The notes under the pieces: generated by a model | The model's database searches: none | The model's input: the letters and a program-made list of their open reading frames with translations, nothing else | What the model was told of the DNA's origin: nothing | Assembly (NCBI GenBank): GCA_013359255.1 | Contig: JABWCF010000010.1 | Location: forward strand, 1 to 64,000 | Direction: 5' to 3' | Source: Flavobacteriales bacterium | GTDB taxonomy: Bacteria > Bacteroidota > Bacteroidia > Flavobacteriales_E > Vicingaceae | DNA length: 64,000 nt | Made by a program: the position numbers and the translations under genes | Shown here: positions 29,335 through 41,769 of the stretch, piece by piece | How the letters are laid out: every line of letters begins with the position of its first letter | How positions within the stretch are numbered: position 1 is the first letter of the stretch

Positions 29335-29344
29335 ATCGTTGATA

Positions 29345-29611
29345 ATGGAAAACACTGAAAAAAGAAATTTAAGAAAAGAGCGTATAGGTTTAGTTGTGAG
29401 TAATAAAATGAACAAATCTATTGTTGTGGTAGTAGAGCGTAAAGTAAAGCATGGTAAATACGGTAAGTTCGTGAACAAATCAAGCAAATTTATGGCTCAT
29501 GACGAAAAAAACGAATCGGGAATAGGTGATTTAGTTAAAATAATGGAAACACGCCCGTTAAGCAAAAACAAATGTTGGAGATTAATTGAAATAATAGAAA
29601 GAGCTAAGTAA
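29345..29611 (+). CDS. rpsQ: 30S ribosomal protein S17
   Basis: 88 residues from ATG 29345 ([15 protein letters not shown]). A TTG two codons upstream is less likely. [22 protein letters not shown] and the [19 protein letters not shown] block are typical of S17. Confidence 0.95.
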   Translation: MENTEKRNLRKERIGLVVSNKMNKSIVVVVERKVKHGKYGKFVNKSSKFMAHDEKNESGIGDLVKIMETRPLSKNKCWRLIEIIERAK

Positions 29612-29613
29612 CC

Positions 29614-29982
29614 ATGATACAACAAGAATCAAGATTATCAGTAGCCGACAACAGCGGAGCAAAAGAAGTTCTTTGCATCCGTGTTTTGGGCGGTACAAAA
29701 CGCAGATACGCTTCAGTAGGCGACAAAATAGTAGTTTCTGTAAAGAATGCACTCCCCTCAGGGAATATTAAAAAAGGGCAGGTAAGCAAGGCAGTTATCG
29801 TTCGTACTAAAAAAGAAATTAGAAGACCCGATGGTTCGTACATTCGTTTTGACGACAATGCATGCGTTTTGTTAAACAATCAAGACGAATTAAGAGGAAC
29901 ACGTATTTTCGGACCCGTATCAAGAGAGTTGAGAGAAAAGCAATTTATGAAAATTGTATCGTTGGCTCCCGAAGTATTATAA
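29614..29982 (+). CDS. rplN: 50S ribosomal protein L14
   Basis: 122 residues, the standard size. [19 protein letters not shown] and [19 protein letters not shown] are L14 signatures. The stop of rpsQ is two bases upstream. Confidence 0.97.
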   Translation: MIQQESRLSVADNSGAKEVLCIRVLGGTKRRYASVGDKIVVSVKNALPSGNIKKGQVSKAVIVRTKKEIRRPDGSYIRFDDNACVLLNNQDELRGTRIFGPVSRELREKQFMKIVSLAPEVL

Positions 29983-29997
29983 AAAATAAAATAAAAG

Positions 29998-30312
29998 ATG
30001 GCAAAGAAATTACACATAAAAAAAGGCGATACTGTAAAAGTGATTGCAGGAGAGTCAAAGGGACAAATTGGTAAGATAATAAAAGTACTTGCCGAAGAGA
30101 ATAGGGTAATAGTGGAAGGCGATGGGATTAAAAAAATCTCAAAACACACCAAACCTAATGCCGCTAACCCACAAGGTGGAATTATTAAAAAAGAGGCACC
30201 TATTCATGTTTCTAATGTAATGGTTGTTAATTCCGCTACAGGTAAACCTGCCCGTATCGGAAGAAAAAGAAATTCCGAAGGAAAACTAGAACGATATTTT
30301 AAATCTAAATAA
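29998..30312 (+). CDS. rplX: 50S ribosomal protein L24
   Basis: 104 residues with the KOW motif [19 protein letters not shown] at about 9-27. Confidence 0.96.
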   Translation: MAKKLHIKKGDTVKVIAGESKGQIGKIIKVLAEENRVIVEGDGIKKISKHTKPNAANPQGGIIKKEAPIHVSNVMVVNSATGKPARIGRKRNSEGKLERYFKSK

Positions 30313-30329
30313 AAAGAGGCGTAAGAGCT

Positions 30330-30878
30330 ATGAGTTACGTACCACGTTTAAAACAAAAATACAGAGAAAACATTGTTTTATCTCTAAAGCAAAAATTCAA
30401 TTACTCTTCAGTAATGCAAGTTCCCCGTTTGCAAAAAATTTGTATTAATCAGGGAATGGGAAAAGCCGTAACCGATAAGAAACTTATCGAAACAGCCATT
30501 CAAGAAATGTCCAGCATTACAGGGCAAAAAGCCATTGCTACTTTTTCCAAAAAAGACATTTCTAATTTTAAACTTAGAAAAGGAATGCCCATAGGAGTGA
30601 AGGTAACTTTAAGAGGCGACAAAATGTATGAATTTCTAGATCGCCTTATTGCAGTGGCCTTACCTAGAACTAGAGATTTTAAGGGAGTAAACCCTAAAGG
30701 TTTTGATAAAGGAGGGAACTATACCTTAGGTGTAAAAGAACAAATTATTTTTCCTGAAATAGATATCGATAAAGTTTCGCACATCAATGGAATGGATATC
30801 ACTTTTGTTACTTCGGCAAGCACCGGTGAAGAAGCAAAGGCATTATTAGAAGAATTCGGTGTACCATTTAGAAAATAA
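30330..30878 (+). CDS. rplE: 50S ribosomal protein L5
   Basis: 182 residues; [20 protein letters not shown] and the [17 protein letters not shown] block are L5. Binds 5S rRNA. Confidence 0.97.
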   Translation: MSYVPRLKQKYRENIVLSLKQKFNYSSVMQVPRLQKICINQGMGKAVTDKKLIETAIQEMSSITGQKAIATFSKKDISNFKLRKGMPIGVKVTLRGDKMYEFLDRLIAVALPRTRDFKGVNPKGFDKGGNYTLGVKEQIIFPEIDIDKVSHINGMDITFVTSASTGEEAKALLEEFGVPFRK

Positions 30879-30896
30879 CAAGAAAAGAAAAAGAAT

Positions 30897-31166
30897 ATGG
30901 CAAAAGAATCAATGAAAGCCAGAGAAAAGAAAAGGCAGCGTATGGTTGAAAAATTCGCAGAAAAACGTGCTGCATTAAAAGCTGCCGGTGATTGGGAGGC
31001 ATTACAAAAACTTCCTAAAAACTCATCAAAAGTTAGATTGCATAATCGATGCCTGCTTACCGGCAGACCAAGAGGATATGTTCGTCAGTTTGGAATTTCT
31101 CGTGTAACCTTTAGAGAAATGGCATCATCTGGCTTAATTCCGGGAGTTACAAAAGCAAGTTGGTAA
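30897..31166 (+). CDS. rpsN: 30S ribosomal protein S14, zinc-free form
   Basis: 89 residues, the long form without the CxxC-x12-CxxC zinc ribbon; only one Cys is present ([14 protein letters not shown]). C-terminal [11 protein letters not shown]. Confidence 0.96.
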   Translation: MAKESMKAREKKRQRMVEKFAEKRAALKAAGDWEALQKLPKNSSKVRLHNRCLLTGRPRGYVRQFGISRVTFREMASSGLIPGVTKASW

Positions 31167-31188
31167 AAAAAATTAAAAGAATAGAGAA

Positions 31189-31590
31189 ATGACAGATCCA
31201 ATAGCAGACTATTTAACAAGAATCAGAAACGCGGCAAAAGCTCGTCATCGAGTGGTTGATATTCCCGCCTCAAATATAAAAAAGGAAATCACCAAAATCC
31301 TTATGGATAAGGGGTATATACTAAACTATAAGTTTGAAGAAGGTTCAAACGGAGGTCAAGGAAATATCAAAATCGCATTAAAATACCACACAGCCACAAA
31401 GCAATCGGCTATCAGAAATCTTACCAGAATAAGTAAACCAGGTTTACGTAAATATTGTGGTGGTTCCAACTTGCCGAGAGTTATCAATGGGTTAGGAATA
31501 GCCATTCTTTCCACTTCAAAAGGTGTAATGACCGATAAAGAAGCAAAGAAAGAAAATGTAGGTGGCGAAATTTTATGTTACGTATATTAA
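31189..31590 (+). CDS. rpsH: 30S ribosomal protein S8
   Basis: 133 residues; [18 protein letters not shown] and the C-terminal [17 protein letters not shown] are diagnostic for S8. The coding end runs into the Shine-Dalgarno of rplF. Confidence 0.97.
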   Translation: MTDPIADYLTRIRNAAKARHRVVDIPASNIKKEITKILMDKGYILNYKFEEGSNGGQGNIKIALKYHTATKQSAIRNLTRISKPGLRKYCGGSNLPRVINGLGIAILSTSKGVMTDKEAKKENVGGEILCYVY

Positions 31591-31603
31591 GGAGGATATA
31601 AAA

Positions 31604-32161
31604 ATGAGCAGAATAGGTAAATTACCCATACAAATTCCGAACGGTGTGCAAGTAAGCGTTTCCGACAAAAACGTGGTTACCATAAAAGGGCCTAAAGGAG
31701 AACTTACAAGATCGGTAGATCCATCTATTACGGTAAAAGTAAACGGAAACGAAATCGTTCTAGAACGCCATACAGAACAAAAAATCCATAAGGCAAAGCA
31801 CGGTTTATACCGTTCACTTCTTAGCAACAATATTAAAGGAGTATCTGAGGGCTATAAAATACAGCAAGAATTAGTAGGCGTTGGATACAGAGCAAATGCA
31901 AACGGACAAATGCTTGAACTTACACTGGGATTTTCACACAATTTAGTTTTTGAACTCCCCAAAGAAATTAAGTTATCTACAGCACAGGAAAAAGGAAAAA
32001 ATCCAACCATTGTGTTAGAATCAAATGATAAAGAATTGATAGGAATGGTTGCCGCCAAAATAAGGTCATTCCGTAAACCGGAGCCATATAAAGGCAAAGG
32101 AATTAGGTTTGCAGGAGAAAATATTAGAAGAAAAGCCGGAAAATCGGCATCTAAAAAATAA
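31604..32161 (+). CDS. rplF: 50S ribosomal protein L6
   Basis: 185 residues from ATG 31604 (MSRIGKLPIQIPNGV), preceded by AAGGAGGA at 31589-31596, one of the few strong Shine-Dalgarno sites in the window. The longer frame from 31562 begins inside rpsH. The two alpha/beta repeats of L6 are present, ending KGIRFAGENIRRKAGK. Confidence 0.96.
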   Translation: MSRIGKLPIQIPNGVQVSVSDKNVVTIKGPKGELTRSVDPSITVKVNGNEIVLERHTEQKIHKAKHGLYRSLLSNNIKGVSEGYKIQQELVGVGYRANANGQMLELTLGFSHNLVFELPKEIKLSTAQEKGKNPTIVLESNDKELIGMVAAKIRSFRKPEPYKGKGIRFAGENIRRKAGKSASKK

Positions 32162-32168
32162 ATAAGTT

Positions 32169-32525
32169 ATGGCTTTAAGTAAACTACAAAGAAGAACAAG
32201 AATTAAAAAAAGAGTACGCAAAATTATAAGTGGTACCAATGAAATGCCTAGACTTTCCGTATTCAGAAGTAACAAGGAAATTTACGCTCAGGTAATAGAT
32301 GATGTGAGCGGAAAAACCCTTGTATACGCATCTTCCGGAGAGAAAGAAATACATTCTAAAAAAGGCACTAAGATAGAAAAGGCGGCTATTGTAGGTAAGG
32401 CAATTGCCGAAAGAGCCACCAAAGCAGGAGTAGTAAAAGTAGCATTCGATCGGAATGGATATTTGTATCATGGTAGAGTAAAATCTCTTGCAGAAGCTGC
32501 CAGAGAAGGAGGATTACAATTCTAA
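32169..32525 (+). CDS. rplR: 50S ribosomal protein L18
   Basis: 118 residues; [18 protein letters not shown] and [22 protein letters not shown] are L18. Binds 5S rRNA with L5. Confidence 0.96.
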   Translation: MALSKLQRRTRIKKRVRKIISGTNEMPRLSVFRSNKEIYAQVIDDVSGKTLVYASSGEKEIHSKKGTKIEKAAIVGKAIAERATKAGVVKVAFDRNGYLYHGRVKSLAEAAREGGLQF

Positions 32526-32536
32526 TATTAAAAAAG

Positions 32537-33055
32537 ATGACAAGCAGTAATGTAAAAAAAGTAAAATCGAGCGATATAGAACTTAAAGATCGTTTAGTAT
32601 TTGTAAACCGTGTAACGAAAGTAACCAAAGGTGGTCGCCACTTTAGTTTTGCAGCCATTGTAGTAGTTGGAAACGAAAACGGTGTAGTAGGGCACGGACT
32701 GGGTAAAGCCAATGAAGTAGCCGATGCCATATCAAAAGCAATAGATGATGCCAAAAAGAGCTTGGTAAAAATACCTCTTTCTAAATCAACCGTTCCTCAT
32801 GAAATGACAGGAAAGTATAGTGGTGCCAGAGTGTTAATTAAGCCGGCAGCTCCAGGTACAGGTGTAATTGCCGGTGGTGCAATGCGTGCTGTTTTGGAAA
32901 GTGTTGGAGTAAAAGATGTGCTAGCTAAGTCTAAAGGGTCATCAAACCCACACAATGTTGTAAAAGCCACATTAGAGGCACTTACAAAGATGAGAGATGC
33001 AGTTGCAGTTTCTCATCATAGAGGTATAGAAATAGAAAGAGTGTTTAACGGATAA
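32537..33055 (+). CDS. rpsE: 30S ribosomal protein S5
   Basis: 172 residues; the double-stranded RNA-binding domain with [19 protein letters not shown] (the spectinomycin-loop region) and the S5 C-terminal [16 protein letters not shown]. Confidence 0.97.
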   Translation: MTSSNVKKVKSSDIELKDRLVFVNRVTKVTKGGRHFSFAAIVVVGNENGVVGHGLGKANEVADAISKAIDDAKKSLVKIPLSKSTVPHEMTGKYSGARVLIKPAAPGTGVIAGGAMRAVLESVGVKDVLAKSKGSSNPHNVVKATLEALTKMRDAVAVSHHRGIEIERVFNG

Positions 33056-33065
33056 GAAAAGTATT

Positions 33066-33245
33066 ATGGCTAAAATAAAAATTAAACAAATTAAAAGTGC
33101 AATAGACCGTCCTCTGCGTCAAAAATTAAATTTGAAAGCATTAGGACTTAAAAAATTGCATCAAACGGTAGAACACGAAGCCACACCACAAATTTTAGGT
33201 ATGGTAAGCAAAATAAAACATTTGGTTACTGTAGAAAAGATATAA
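33066..33245 (+). CDS. rpmD: 50S ribosomal protein L30
   Basis: 59 residues: MAKIKIKQIKSAIDRPLRQK at the start, LKALGLKKLHQTVEH in the middle, ending LVTVEKI. It sits between rpsE and rplO, the normal place for L30, and has the normal length. Confidence 0.95.
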   Translation: MAKIKIKQIKSAIDRPLRQKLNLKALGLKKLHQTVEHEATPQILGMVSKIKHLVTVEKI

Positions 33246-33265
33246 CAGAAATTAATATTAAAGTA

Positions 33266-33712
33266 ATGGATTTAAGTAATTTAAAACCCGCAAAGGGCTC
33301 GGTAAAAATAAACAAACGCTTAGGTCGCGGTCAAGGTTCGGGCTGGGGGGGAACATCCAGTAAAGGACACAAAGGAGATAAAGCTAGATCGGGTCATAAA
33401 ACTAAAAGAGGATTTGAAGGAGGACAGATGCCCTTGCAAAGGCGTGTCCCTAAGTACGGCTTTACCAATGTAAATAAAGTATATTTTAAAAGCATAAATC
33501 TCGATGTGATACAATCTCTTGTTGAGAACAAAAAAATAACTGTGTTTGATACAGAGGCATTTATCAATAATGGTCTTGCTTCGAAAAATGAAAAAATTAA
33601 AATTTTAGGAAGAGGCGAACTAAAATCAAAGGTTGAAGTAAAAGCTCATGCTTTTTCGGCCACAGCAAAAGCAGCTATAGAAGCAGCCGGTGGAAAAACC
33701 GAAACGGTTTAA
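33266..33712 (+). CDS. rplO: 50S ribosomal protein L15
   Basis: 148 residues; LKPAKGSVKINKRLGRGQGSG and the Gly/Lys-rich GHKGDKARSGHKTKRGFEGG stretch are diagnostic, ending in an alpha/beta C-terminal domain. Confidence 0.97.
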   Translation: MDLSNLKPAKGSVKINKRLGRGQGSGWGGTSSKGHKGDKARSGHKTKRGFEGGQMPLQRRVPKYGFTNVNKVYFKSINLDVIQSLVENKKITVFDTEAFINNGLASKNEKIKILGRGELKSKVEVKAHAFSATAKAAIEAAGGKTETV

Positions 33713-33726
33713 AGGAGTAATAAATA

Positions 33727-35070
33727 ATGAAGCGTTTTATAGAAACATTAAGGAATATTTACCAAGTTGAAGAACTTCGTAATCGAATTATTACAACACT
33801 AGGTTTAGTTCTTATCTATCGTCTAGGTTCATACGTAGTTCTTCCAGGTATCGATTCGGCCAGATTAGCTGATGCCAATAGTGGAGGAGGAGGATTAGCC
33901 GGTTTAATAGATATTTTTGCAGGGGGAGCATTTTCTCGTGCCTCTATTTTTGCCTTAGGAATAATGCCATATATCTCAGCCTCTATTGTAATTCAATTAC
34001 TCGGAATGGCCATTCCTTATTTTCAGAAATTACAAAAGGAAGGCGAAAGCGGAAGAAGAAAAATAAACCAGTACACCCGTTTTTTAACTATTGCTATTAC
34101 CGCAATGCAGGCTCCAGGCTACATTGCTTCTCAAATTCCAGCATACACATCTTCGGGTTTAGCCATCAGACCCGATACATTCTTTTGGATATTCACTACC
34201 GTAGTAATACTAATTACAGGAACTATGTTTGTAATGTGGATTGGTGAGCGGATTACGGAAAGAGGAATAGGAAATGGAATCTCGTTAATTATTATGATTG
34301 GTATTATAGCTCGCCTTCCTTTTGCTTTTGTAGCAGAATTTGCTTCCAGAGTAAGTGATGGAGGTATGGTTATTTTATTGGTAGAAATTATTTTCCTGCT
34401 TTTGGTAATTATAATGAGCATTCTGTTAGTTCAAGGAACCCGAAGAATACCCGTACAGTTTGCTAAACGCATTGTAGGTAACAAACAATACGGAGGAGTT
34501 AGGCAATACATTCCGTTAAAGGTAAATGCAGCCGGAGTAATGCCGATTATATTTGCTCAAGCCATTATGTTTTTACCAATCACATTAGCCGGATTTGCCG
34601 ATTCAGAATCTTTAACAGGAATACTAGCTGCTTTTTCTGACTTTACAGGCTTTTGGTACAACTTTACCTTTGCTTTATTATGTATTGCTTTTACATATTT
34701 TTATACAGCTGTTTCCGTTAATCCCAACCAAATGGCCGAAGAAATGAAACGTAATGGAGGATTTATTCCTGGAGTAAAACCAGGAAAAAAGACGGCTGAA
34801 TTTATTGATGCCGTAATGTCTAGAATTACGTTTCCAGGTTCATTGTTTTTAGCCTTGGTGGCTATTTTACCTGCTTTCGCGTCAATGGCCGGAATTAACA
34901 ATGAATTTGCCCAATTTTACGGAGGTACTTCTTTACTAATTTTAGTAGGCGTTGTACTAGATACTCTTCAGCAAATAGAAAGTCACTTGCTTATGAGGCA
35001 TTATGATGGTTTAATGAAAACCGGAAGAATAAAAGGTAGAACAACCACCGGAATGGGAGTAACAGCATAA
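33727..35070 (+). CDS. secY: Protein translocase subunit SecY
   Basis: 447 residues, about ten membrane helices. Forms the export channel with SecE and SecG. Blocks include RLGSYVVLPGID near 37-48, a GGAFSRASIFALGIMPYIS plug/helix 2 region, and QYIPLKVNAAGVMPIIFA. An AAAGGAG Shine-Dalgarno lies 9 bp before the ATG. All later export in this window (lipoproteins, signal peptides, T9SS cargo) depends on it. Confidence 0.97.
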   Translation: MKRFIETLRNIYQVEELRNRIITTLGLVLIYRLGSYVVLPGIDSARLADANSGGGGLAGLIDIFAGGAFSRASIFALGIMPYISASIVIQLLGMAIPYFQKLQKEGESGRRKINQYTRFLTIAITAMQAPGYIASQIPAYTSSGLAIRPDTFFWIFTTVVILITGTMFVMWIGERITERGIGNGISLIIMIGIIARLPFAFVAEFASRVSDGGMVILLVEIIFLLLVIIMSILLVQGTRRIPVQFAKRIVGNKQYGGVRQYIPLKVNAAGVMPIIFAQAIMFLPITLAGFADSESLTGILAAFSDFTGFWYNFTFALLCIAFTYFYTAVSVNPNQMAEEMKRNGGFIPGVKPGKKTAEFIDAVMSRITFPGSLFLALVAILPAFASMAGINNEFAQFYGGTSLLILVGVVLDTLQQIESHLLMRHYDGLMKTGRIKGRTTTGMGVTA

Positions 35071-35080
35071 AATTAAAAAG

Positions 35081-35857
35081 GTGATTTACCTTAAAACGGA
35101 AGAAGAAATAGAATTAATAAAAGAAAGTTCTTTACTTGTTGGAAAAACATTGGCAGAAGTAGCCAAACTAATAAAACCAGGTGTTACTACTTTGCAATTA
35201 GACAAAGTAGCCGAAGAATTTATTAGAGACCATGGGGCTGTACCAGGGTTTAAGGGATATAACGGATTTCCCAATACCTTATGTGCATCACCTAATGAAG
35301 TGGTAGTGCATGGTATTCCTAATGAAATACCCTTAAAAGAAGGCGATATTATCTCTATAGATTGCGGAGTAAAGAAAAATGGTTTCTATGGCGACTCGGC
35401 CTACACCTTTGCTGTAGGAGAAGTAAAACCTGAAATTAGTAAGCTCTTAAAAATTACTAAGGAATCACTCGACAAAGCAATTGAGGTGGCAGTGAACGGA
35501 AACAGAGTCGGAGATATAGGTTACGCAGTTCAGAAACATGTAGAAGAAAATGGATTTAGTGTAGTTAGGGAAATGGTTGGGCATGGATTAGGAAAGAATT
35601 TACACGAAGAACCTGAAGTTCCTAATTACGGAAAAAGAGGCTCCGGTGTAAAACTATCCGAAGGGATGGTTATAGCAATAGAACCTATGATTAATATGGG
35701 GAAACGACATATAACCCAGTTAAAAGACGGATGGACTATTATTGCAAGTGATAAATTACCATCGGCTCACTTTGAACACGATGTGGTAATAAGAAAGGAT
35801 AAAGCAGAAGTGCTTTCAACATTTAAGTTTATAGAAGAAATATTGAATAATAAATAA
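35081..35857 (+). CDS. map: Methionine aminopeptidase, type I
   Basis: 258 residues with a GTG start at 35081. Removes the initiator Met. The five metal ligands are all present at Asp94, Asp105, His168, Glu201 and Glu232. The N-terminal extension of zinc-binding types is absent. It overlaps infA by one base (TAATG). Confidence 0.95.
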   Translation: MIYLKTEEEIELIKESSLLVGKTLAEVAKLIKPGVTTLQLDKVAEEFIRDHGAVPGFKGYNGFPNTLCASPNEVVVHGIPNEIPLKEGDIISIDCGVKKNGFYGDSAYTFAVGEVKPEISKLLKITKESLDKAIEVAVNGNRVGDIGYAVQKHVEENGFSVVREMVGHGLGKNLHEEPEVPNYGKRGSGVKLSEGMVIAIEPMINMGKRHITQLKDGWTIIASDKLPSAHFEHDVVIRKDKAEVLSTFKFIEEILNNK

Positions 35858-36075
35858 TGGCCAAACAGGCATCGATAGAACAAGATGGAACAATAGTAGA
35901 AGCATTGTCTAATGCAATGTTTAGAGTGCAACTCGAGAATGGGCATATTATAGTTGCACACATATCGGGTAAAATGAGAATGCATTATATAAAAATACTT
36001 CCGGGAGATAAAGTTCGTGTGGAAATATCGCCATACGATTTAACAAAAGGGAGAATATCGTTTAGATATAAATAA
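35857..36075 (+). CDS. infA: Translation initiation factor IF-1
   Basis: 72 residues, the standard size, with an OB fold: [20 protein letters not shown] and [18 protein letters not shown]. Binds the A site of 30S during initiation. Confidence 0.96.
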   Translation: MAKQASIEQDGTIVEALSNAMFRVQLENGHIIVAHISGKMRMHYIKILPGDKVRVEISPYDLTKGRISFRYK

Positions 36076-36087
36076 AAAAGAAAAAAA

Positions 36088-36204
36088 ATGAAAGTTAGAG
36101 CATCAGTAAAAAAAAGAAGTGCCGATTGCAAAATAGTAAAACGCAAAGGGCGCGTGTATGTTATAAACAAAAAAAATCCTAAATTCAAACAAAGACAAGG
36201 ATAA
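36088..36204 (+). CDS. rpmJ: 50S ribosomal protein L36
   Basis: 38 residues: [18 protein letters not shown], then [20 protein letters not shown]. The zinc site of the usual form (Cys11, Cys14, Cys27, His32) keeps only Cys14, so it is a zinc-independent version. Position after infA and before rpsM is normal. Confidence 0.95.
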   Translation: MKVRASVKKRSADCKIVKRKGRVYVINKKNPKFKQRQG

Positions 36205-36225
36205 AAAAATTAAATACGCTAAATT

Positions 36226-36603
36226 ATGGCAAGAATTGCGGGTATTGATTTACCAAAAAACAAAAGAGGCGAAATTGGCCTTACTTATATCTACGGAATT
36301 GGACGCAGAACAGCACAAAACATTCTTACAGCAGCAGGTGTCAGTTGGGATAAAAAAGTGCAAGACTGGAACGATGATGATTTAGGTAAAATAAGAAAAA
36401 TTATTACCGAAAGCATTAAAGTAGAAGGAAACCTACGTTCCGAAATACAACTTAATATTAAACGACTAATGGACATTGGTTGCTACAGAGGAGTAAGACA
36501 TAGATTAGGATTGCCACTAAGAGGGCAAAAAACAAAAAATAACTCTAGAACTCGAAAGGGAAAGAGAAAAACAGTAGCAAACAAAAAAATGGTTACTAAG
36601 TAA
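36226..36603 (+). CDS. rpsM: 30S ribosomal protein S13
   Basis: 125 residues; [19 protein letters not shown] and the tail [21 protein letters not shown] are S13. It heads the alpha-operon block. Confidence 0.97.
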   Translation: MARIAGIDLPKNKRGEIGLTYIYGIGRRTAQNILTAAGVSWDKKVQDWNDDDLGKIRKIITESIKVEGNLRSEIQLNIKRLMDIGCYRGVRHRLGLPLRGQKTKNNSRTRKGKRKTVANKKMVTK

Positions 36604-36624
36604 TAAAATATAATTGCAATCATT

Positions 36625-37011
36625 ATGGCAAAAACAGTTAGTAAAAAGAAAAAAAATGTGAAGGTTGATACACTTGGTCAAGCTCATATTCAATCAACAT
36701 TTAACAACATTATCGTTTCCCTAACAAACGCTAATGGAGATGTTATTTCATGGTCATCAGCAGGCAAAATGGGTTTCAGGGGCTCAAAGAAAAATACACC
36801 GTATGCAGCACAGGTAGCCGCAGAACAATGTTCTAAGGAGGCTTTTGATGCAGGTTTGAGAAGAGTTAAAGTGTATGTAAAAGGTCCTGGTGGTGGCAGA
36901 GAATCGGCTATAAGAGCCATACATAATTGTGGCGTAGAAGTAACAGAAATTATAGACATTACTCCAATGCCACACAACGGATGTCGCCCTCCAAAAAGAA
37001 GAAGAGTTTAA
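36625..37011 (+). CDS. rpsK: 30S ribosomal protein S11
   Basis: 128 residues; [20 protein letters not shown] and the C-terminal [11 protein letters not shown] are S11 signatures. Confidence 0.97.
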   Translation: MAKTVSKKKKNVKVDTLGQAHIQSTFNNIIVSLTNANGDVISWSSAGKMGFRGSKKNTPYAAQVAAEQCSKEAFDAGLRRVKVYVKGPGGGRESAIRAIHNCGVEVTEIIDITPMPHNGCRPPKRRRV

Positions 37012-37034
37012 TTTACAGAATAAAATAAAAAAAA

Positions 37035-37640
37035 ATGGCAAGGTACACAGGTCCCAAATCAAAAATTGCTAGAAAATTTAAAGAACCAATTTTCGGAGCA
37101 GACAAGGCATTAGAAAAAAAGAATTATCCTCCGGGTCAGCATGGTCCAAATAAAAGAAGATCAAAACAATCGGAGTATGCTGTTCAGCTTCAAGAAAAAC
37201 AAAAAGCAAAATATATTTACGGTATATTGGAAAAGCAGTTTTCAAACTTATTTGTCAAAGCATCAAGAAAAAAAGGTATTACAGGCGAAAACTTGCTTCA
37301 GTTGTGCGAAACAAGATTAGATAATGTGGTATATCGTTTAACATTAGCTCCTTCTCGAAGGTCTGCTCGTCAACTTGTTTCTCATCGCCATATTACCGTT
37401 AATGGAGAAATAATAAATGTACCTTCTTATAATGTTAAGCCAGGTGATGTAGTTGCAGTACGTGAAAAGTCAAAATCATTGGAAATAATAACCAATTCGT
37501 TAGGCTCTTCTAATTTAAAAATAGACTGGTTATCGCTTGATAGAAATACATATTCCGGATCTATCATTTCTGTTCCAAGCCGTGAACAAATCCCCGAAAA
37601 CATTAAAGAACAACTTATAGTAGAGTTGTATTCTAAATAA
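37035..37640 (+). CDS. rpsD: 30S ribosomal protein S4
   Basis: 201 residues; [20 protein letters not shown], and an S4 RNA-binding domain from about 95 with [20 protein letters not shown] and [10 protein letters not shown]. No zinc-binding Cys cluster at the N-terminus. Confidence 0.97.
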   Translation: MARYTGPKSKIARKFKEPIFGADKALEKKNYPPGQHGPNKRRSKQSEYAVQLQEKQKAKYIYGILEKQFSNLFVKASRKKGITGENLLQLCETRLDNVVYRLTLAPSRRSARQLVSHRHITVNGEIINVPSYNVKPGDVVAVREKSKSLEIITNSLGSSNLKIDWLSLDRNTYSGSIISVPSREQIPENIKEQLIVELYSK

Positions 37641-37674
37641 TCTTTAAAAACGTAAAATATAAATAATATATAAA

Positions 37675-38667
37675 ATGGCAATACTAGATTTTCAAAAACC
37701 CGACAAAGTAATAATGGTTAGTTCAGACGACTGCCATGGTGTATTTGAATTCAGGCCCTTAGAGCCCGGATACGGAATTACAGTGGGCAATGCACTAAGA
37801 AGAATTTTATTATCTTCGTTAGAGGGTTTTGCAATAACCACTGTAAAAATAGAGGGAGCCGACCATGAGTTTTCGACTCTTAAAGGCGTAGTAGAAGATG
37901 TGGTTGAAATAATACTAAATCTTAAACAAGTTCGTTTTAAACGCCAAATCGAAGGAACCGATTTTGAAAAGGTAGCTATAAAAATTAGTGGCCAAGATAA
38001 ATTTACAGCCGGAGATATTGGAAAATTTACTTCTGGTTTTCAGGTTTTAAATCCAGACCATGTTATCTGTAATTTAGAACCCTCTGTTAAATTTTCCATT
38101 GATATTACAATAGGAAAAGGAAGAGGCTACGTTCCTGCCGAAGAAAATAAGCCTCATACGCTTCATGCAGGAGTTATACCTATCGATGCCATTTTTACTC
38201 CCATAAAAAATGTAAAATATTTCATCGAAAATTATCGGGTAGAACAAAAAACCGATTATGAAAAACTAATCATGGAGATTGATTCTGACGGATCTATTCA
38301 TCCAAAAGATGCATTAAAAGAAGCTGCTAAAATTCTTATACATCACTTTATGTTGTTCTCTGATGAGAAAATTACACTTGATACTGAGCAAAAATCTACC
38401 GTAGAAGAATTTGATGAAGATATGCTTCATATGCGTCAGTTACTTAAAACAAAACTAATAGACATGGATTTATCGGTACGTGCTTTAAATTGCTTAAAAG
38501 CAGCCGATGTAGAAACACTTGGAGAGTTAGTACAATTTCAGCGAAACGATTTACTAAAATTCAGAAACTTCGGAAAAAAATCGTTAACAGAACTTGACGA
38601 ATTACTTGAAAATAAAAACTTACATTTCGGAATGAATGTAGGCAAATATAAATTGGATAAGGAATAA
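37675..38667 (+). CDS. rpoA: RNA polymerase alpha subunit
   Basis: 330 residues. The N-terminal assembly domain contains [20 protein letters not shown] (about 32-51). The C-terminal domain from about 250 contains [20 protein letters not shown] and the [16 protein letters not shown] helix. The promoters in this window are presumably read by polymerase containing this subunit. Confidence 0.97.
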   Translation: MAILDFQKPDKVIMVSSDDCHGVFEFRPLEPGYGITVGNALRRILLSSLEGFAITTVKIEGADHEFSTLKGVVEDVVEIILNLKQVRFKRQIEGTDFEKVAIKISGQDKFTAGDIGKFTSGFQVLNPDHVICNLEPSVKFSIDITIGKGRGYVPAEENKPHTLHAGVIPIDAIFTPIKNVKYFIENYRVEQKTDYEKLIMEIDSDGSIHPKDALKEAAKILIHHFMLFSDEKITLDTEQKSTVEEFDEDMLHMRQLLKTKLIDMDLSVRALNCLKAADVETLGELVQFQRNDLLKFRNFGKKSLTELDELLENKNLHFGMNVGKYKLDKE

Positions 38668-38673
38668 TAAACC

Positions 38674-39192
38674 ATGAGACACGGTAAAAAAGTAAACCAT
38701 TTAGGGCGAACAAGCTCTCATAGAAAAGCCATGCTTTCTAATATGGCAGCCTCTCTTATTAGGCATAAGAGAATCAACACCACCTTGGCAAAAGCAAAAG
38801 AACTTAGAAAATACGTAGAACCACTCATTACAAAATCAAAAGAAGACTCTACCCACTCTCGCAGAACTGTATTTGCTTACTTACGAGATAAAGAAGCTGT
38901 TTCCGAGTTGTTTCGCGATGTAGCACCTAAAGTAGCAAGCCGTCCTGGAGGATATACCCGAATTATTAAGCTCGGAAATCGCTTAGGAGATAATGCTGAT
39001 ATGTGTTTAATCGAATTAGTTGATTTTAACGAAATTTACACTTCTGGTAAAGCCGAAAAGAAAGCAAAAACAACCAGAAGAAGCAGAAGTACTACAAAGA
39101 AAAAAACAATCGCTACCGAAGAAGCAAGTAAACAAGTAGAGGCTTCCGATTCAAAATCTGAAACAGAACAACCCAAAGACACACAAGAGTAA
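38674..39192 (+). CDS. rplQ: 50S ribosomal protein L17 with long tail
   Basis: 172 residues, against about 127 in E. coli. The L17 core ends near residue 125 with [15 protein letters not shown]. The remaining 45 or so residues are first basic and Ser/Thr rich ([12 protein letters not shown]) and then acidic ([15 protein letters not shown]). Last gene of the superoperon; a terminator begins 18 bp after the stop. Confidence 0.95.
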   Translation: MRHGKKVNHLGRTSSHRKAMLSNMAASLIRHKRINTTLAKAKELRKYVEPLITKSKEDSTHSRRTVFAYLRDKEAVSELFRDVAPKVASRPGGYTRIIKLGNRLGDNADMCLIELVDFNEIYTSGKAEKKAKTTRRSRSTTKKKTIATEEASKQVEASDSKSETEQPKDTQE

Positions 39193-39210
39193 ATGTTTAT
39201 AACTTTGAAA

Positions 39211-39249
39211 AAAAAAAGGATAAGGCAAACACGCTTTATCCTTTTTTTG
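39211..39249 (+). terminator. Intrinsic terminator of the ribosomal superoperon
   Basis: A GGATAAGGC arm (39218-39226) pairs with GCTTTATCC (39233-39241), with one G-T, and flanking A and T runs extend the stem. It is followed by TTTTTTT. Confidence 0.88.
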
Positions 39250-39273
39250 TATTGTTAAATTCCTCGCCACTTA

Positions 39274-41696
<2,423 letters not shown>

Positions 41697-41701
41697 AGAT
41701 T

Positions 41702-41732
41702 TTTGTAGTTAGCGAATTGCTGATTAAATTAG
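41702..41732 (+). promoter_or_regulatory. Promoter for citrate synthase
   Basis: TTTG at 41702-41705, 19 bp spacing, then TAAATTAG at 41725-41732 (one mismatch to TAnnTTTG). Leaves about 32 bp to the ATG at 41770. Confidence 0.55.
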
Positions 41733-41769
41733 CGGAGTTTCAATAAAGAAAGCAATTAACACAGAAAAA

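Noticed and set aside
39193..39273. Separate promoter for carA between rplQ and carA
   Set aside because: No TAnnTTTG box is visible in the gap; carA must have a promoter here because of the terminator, but I cannot place it.
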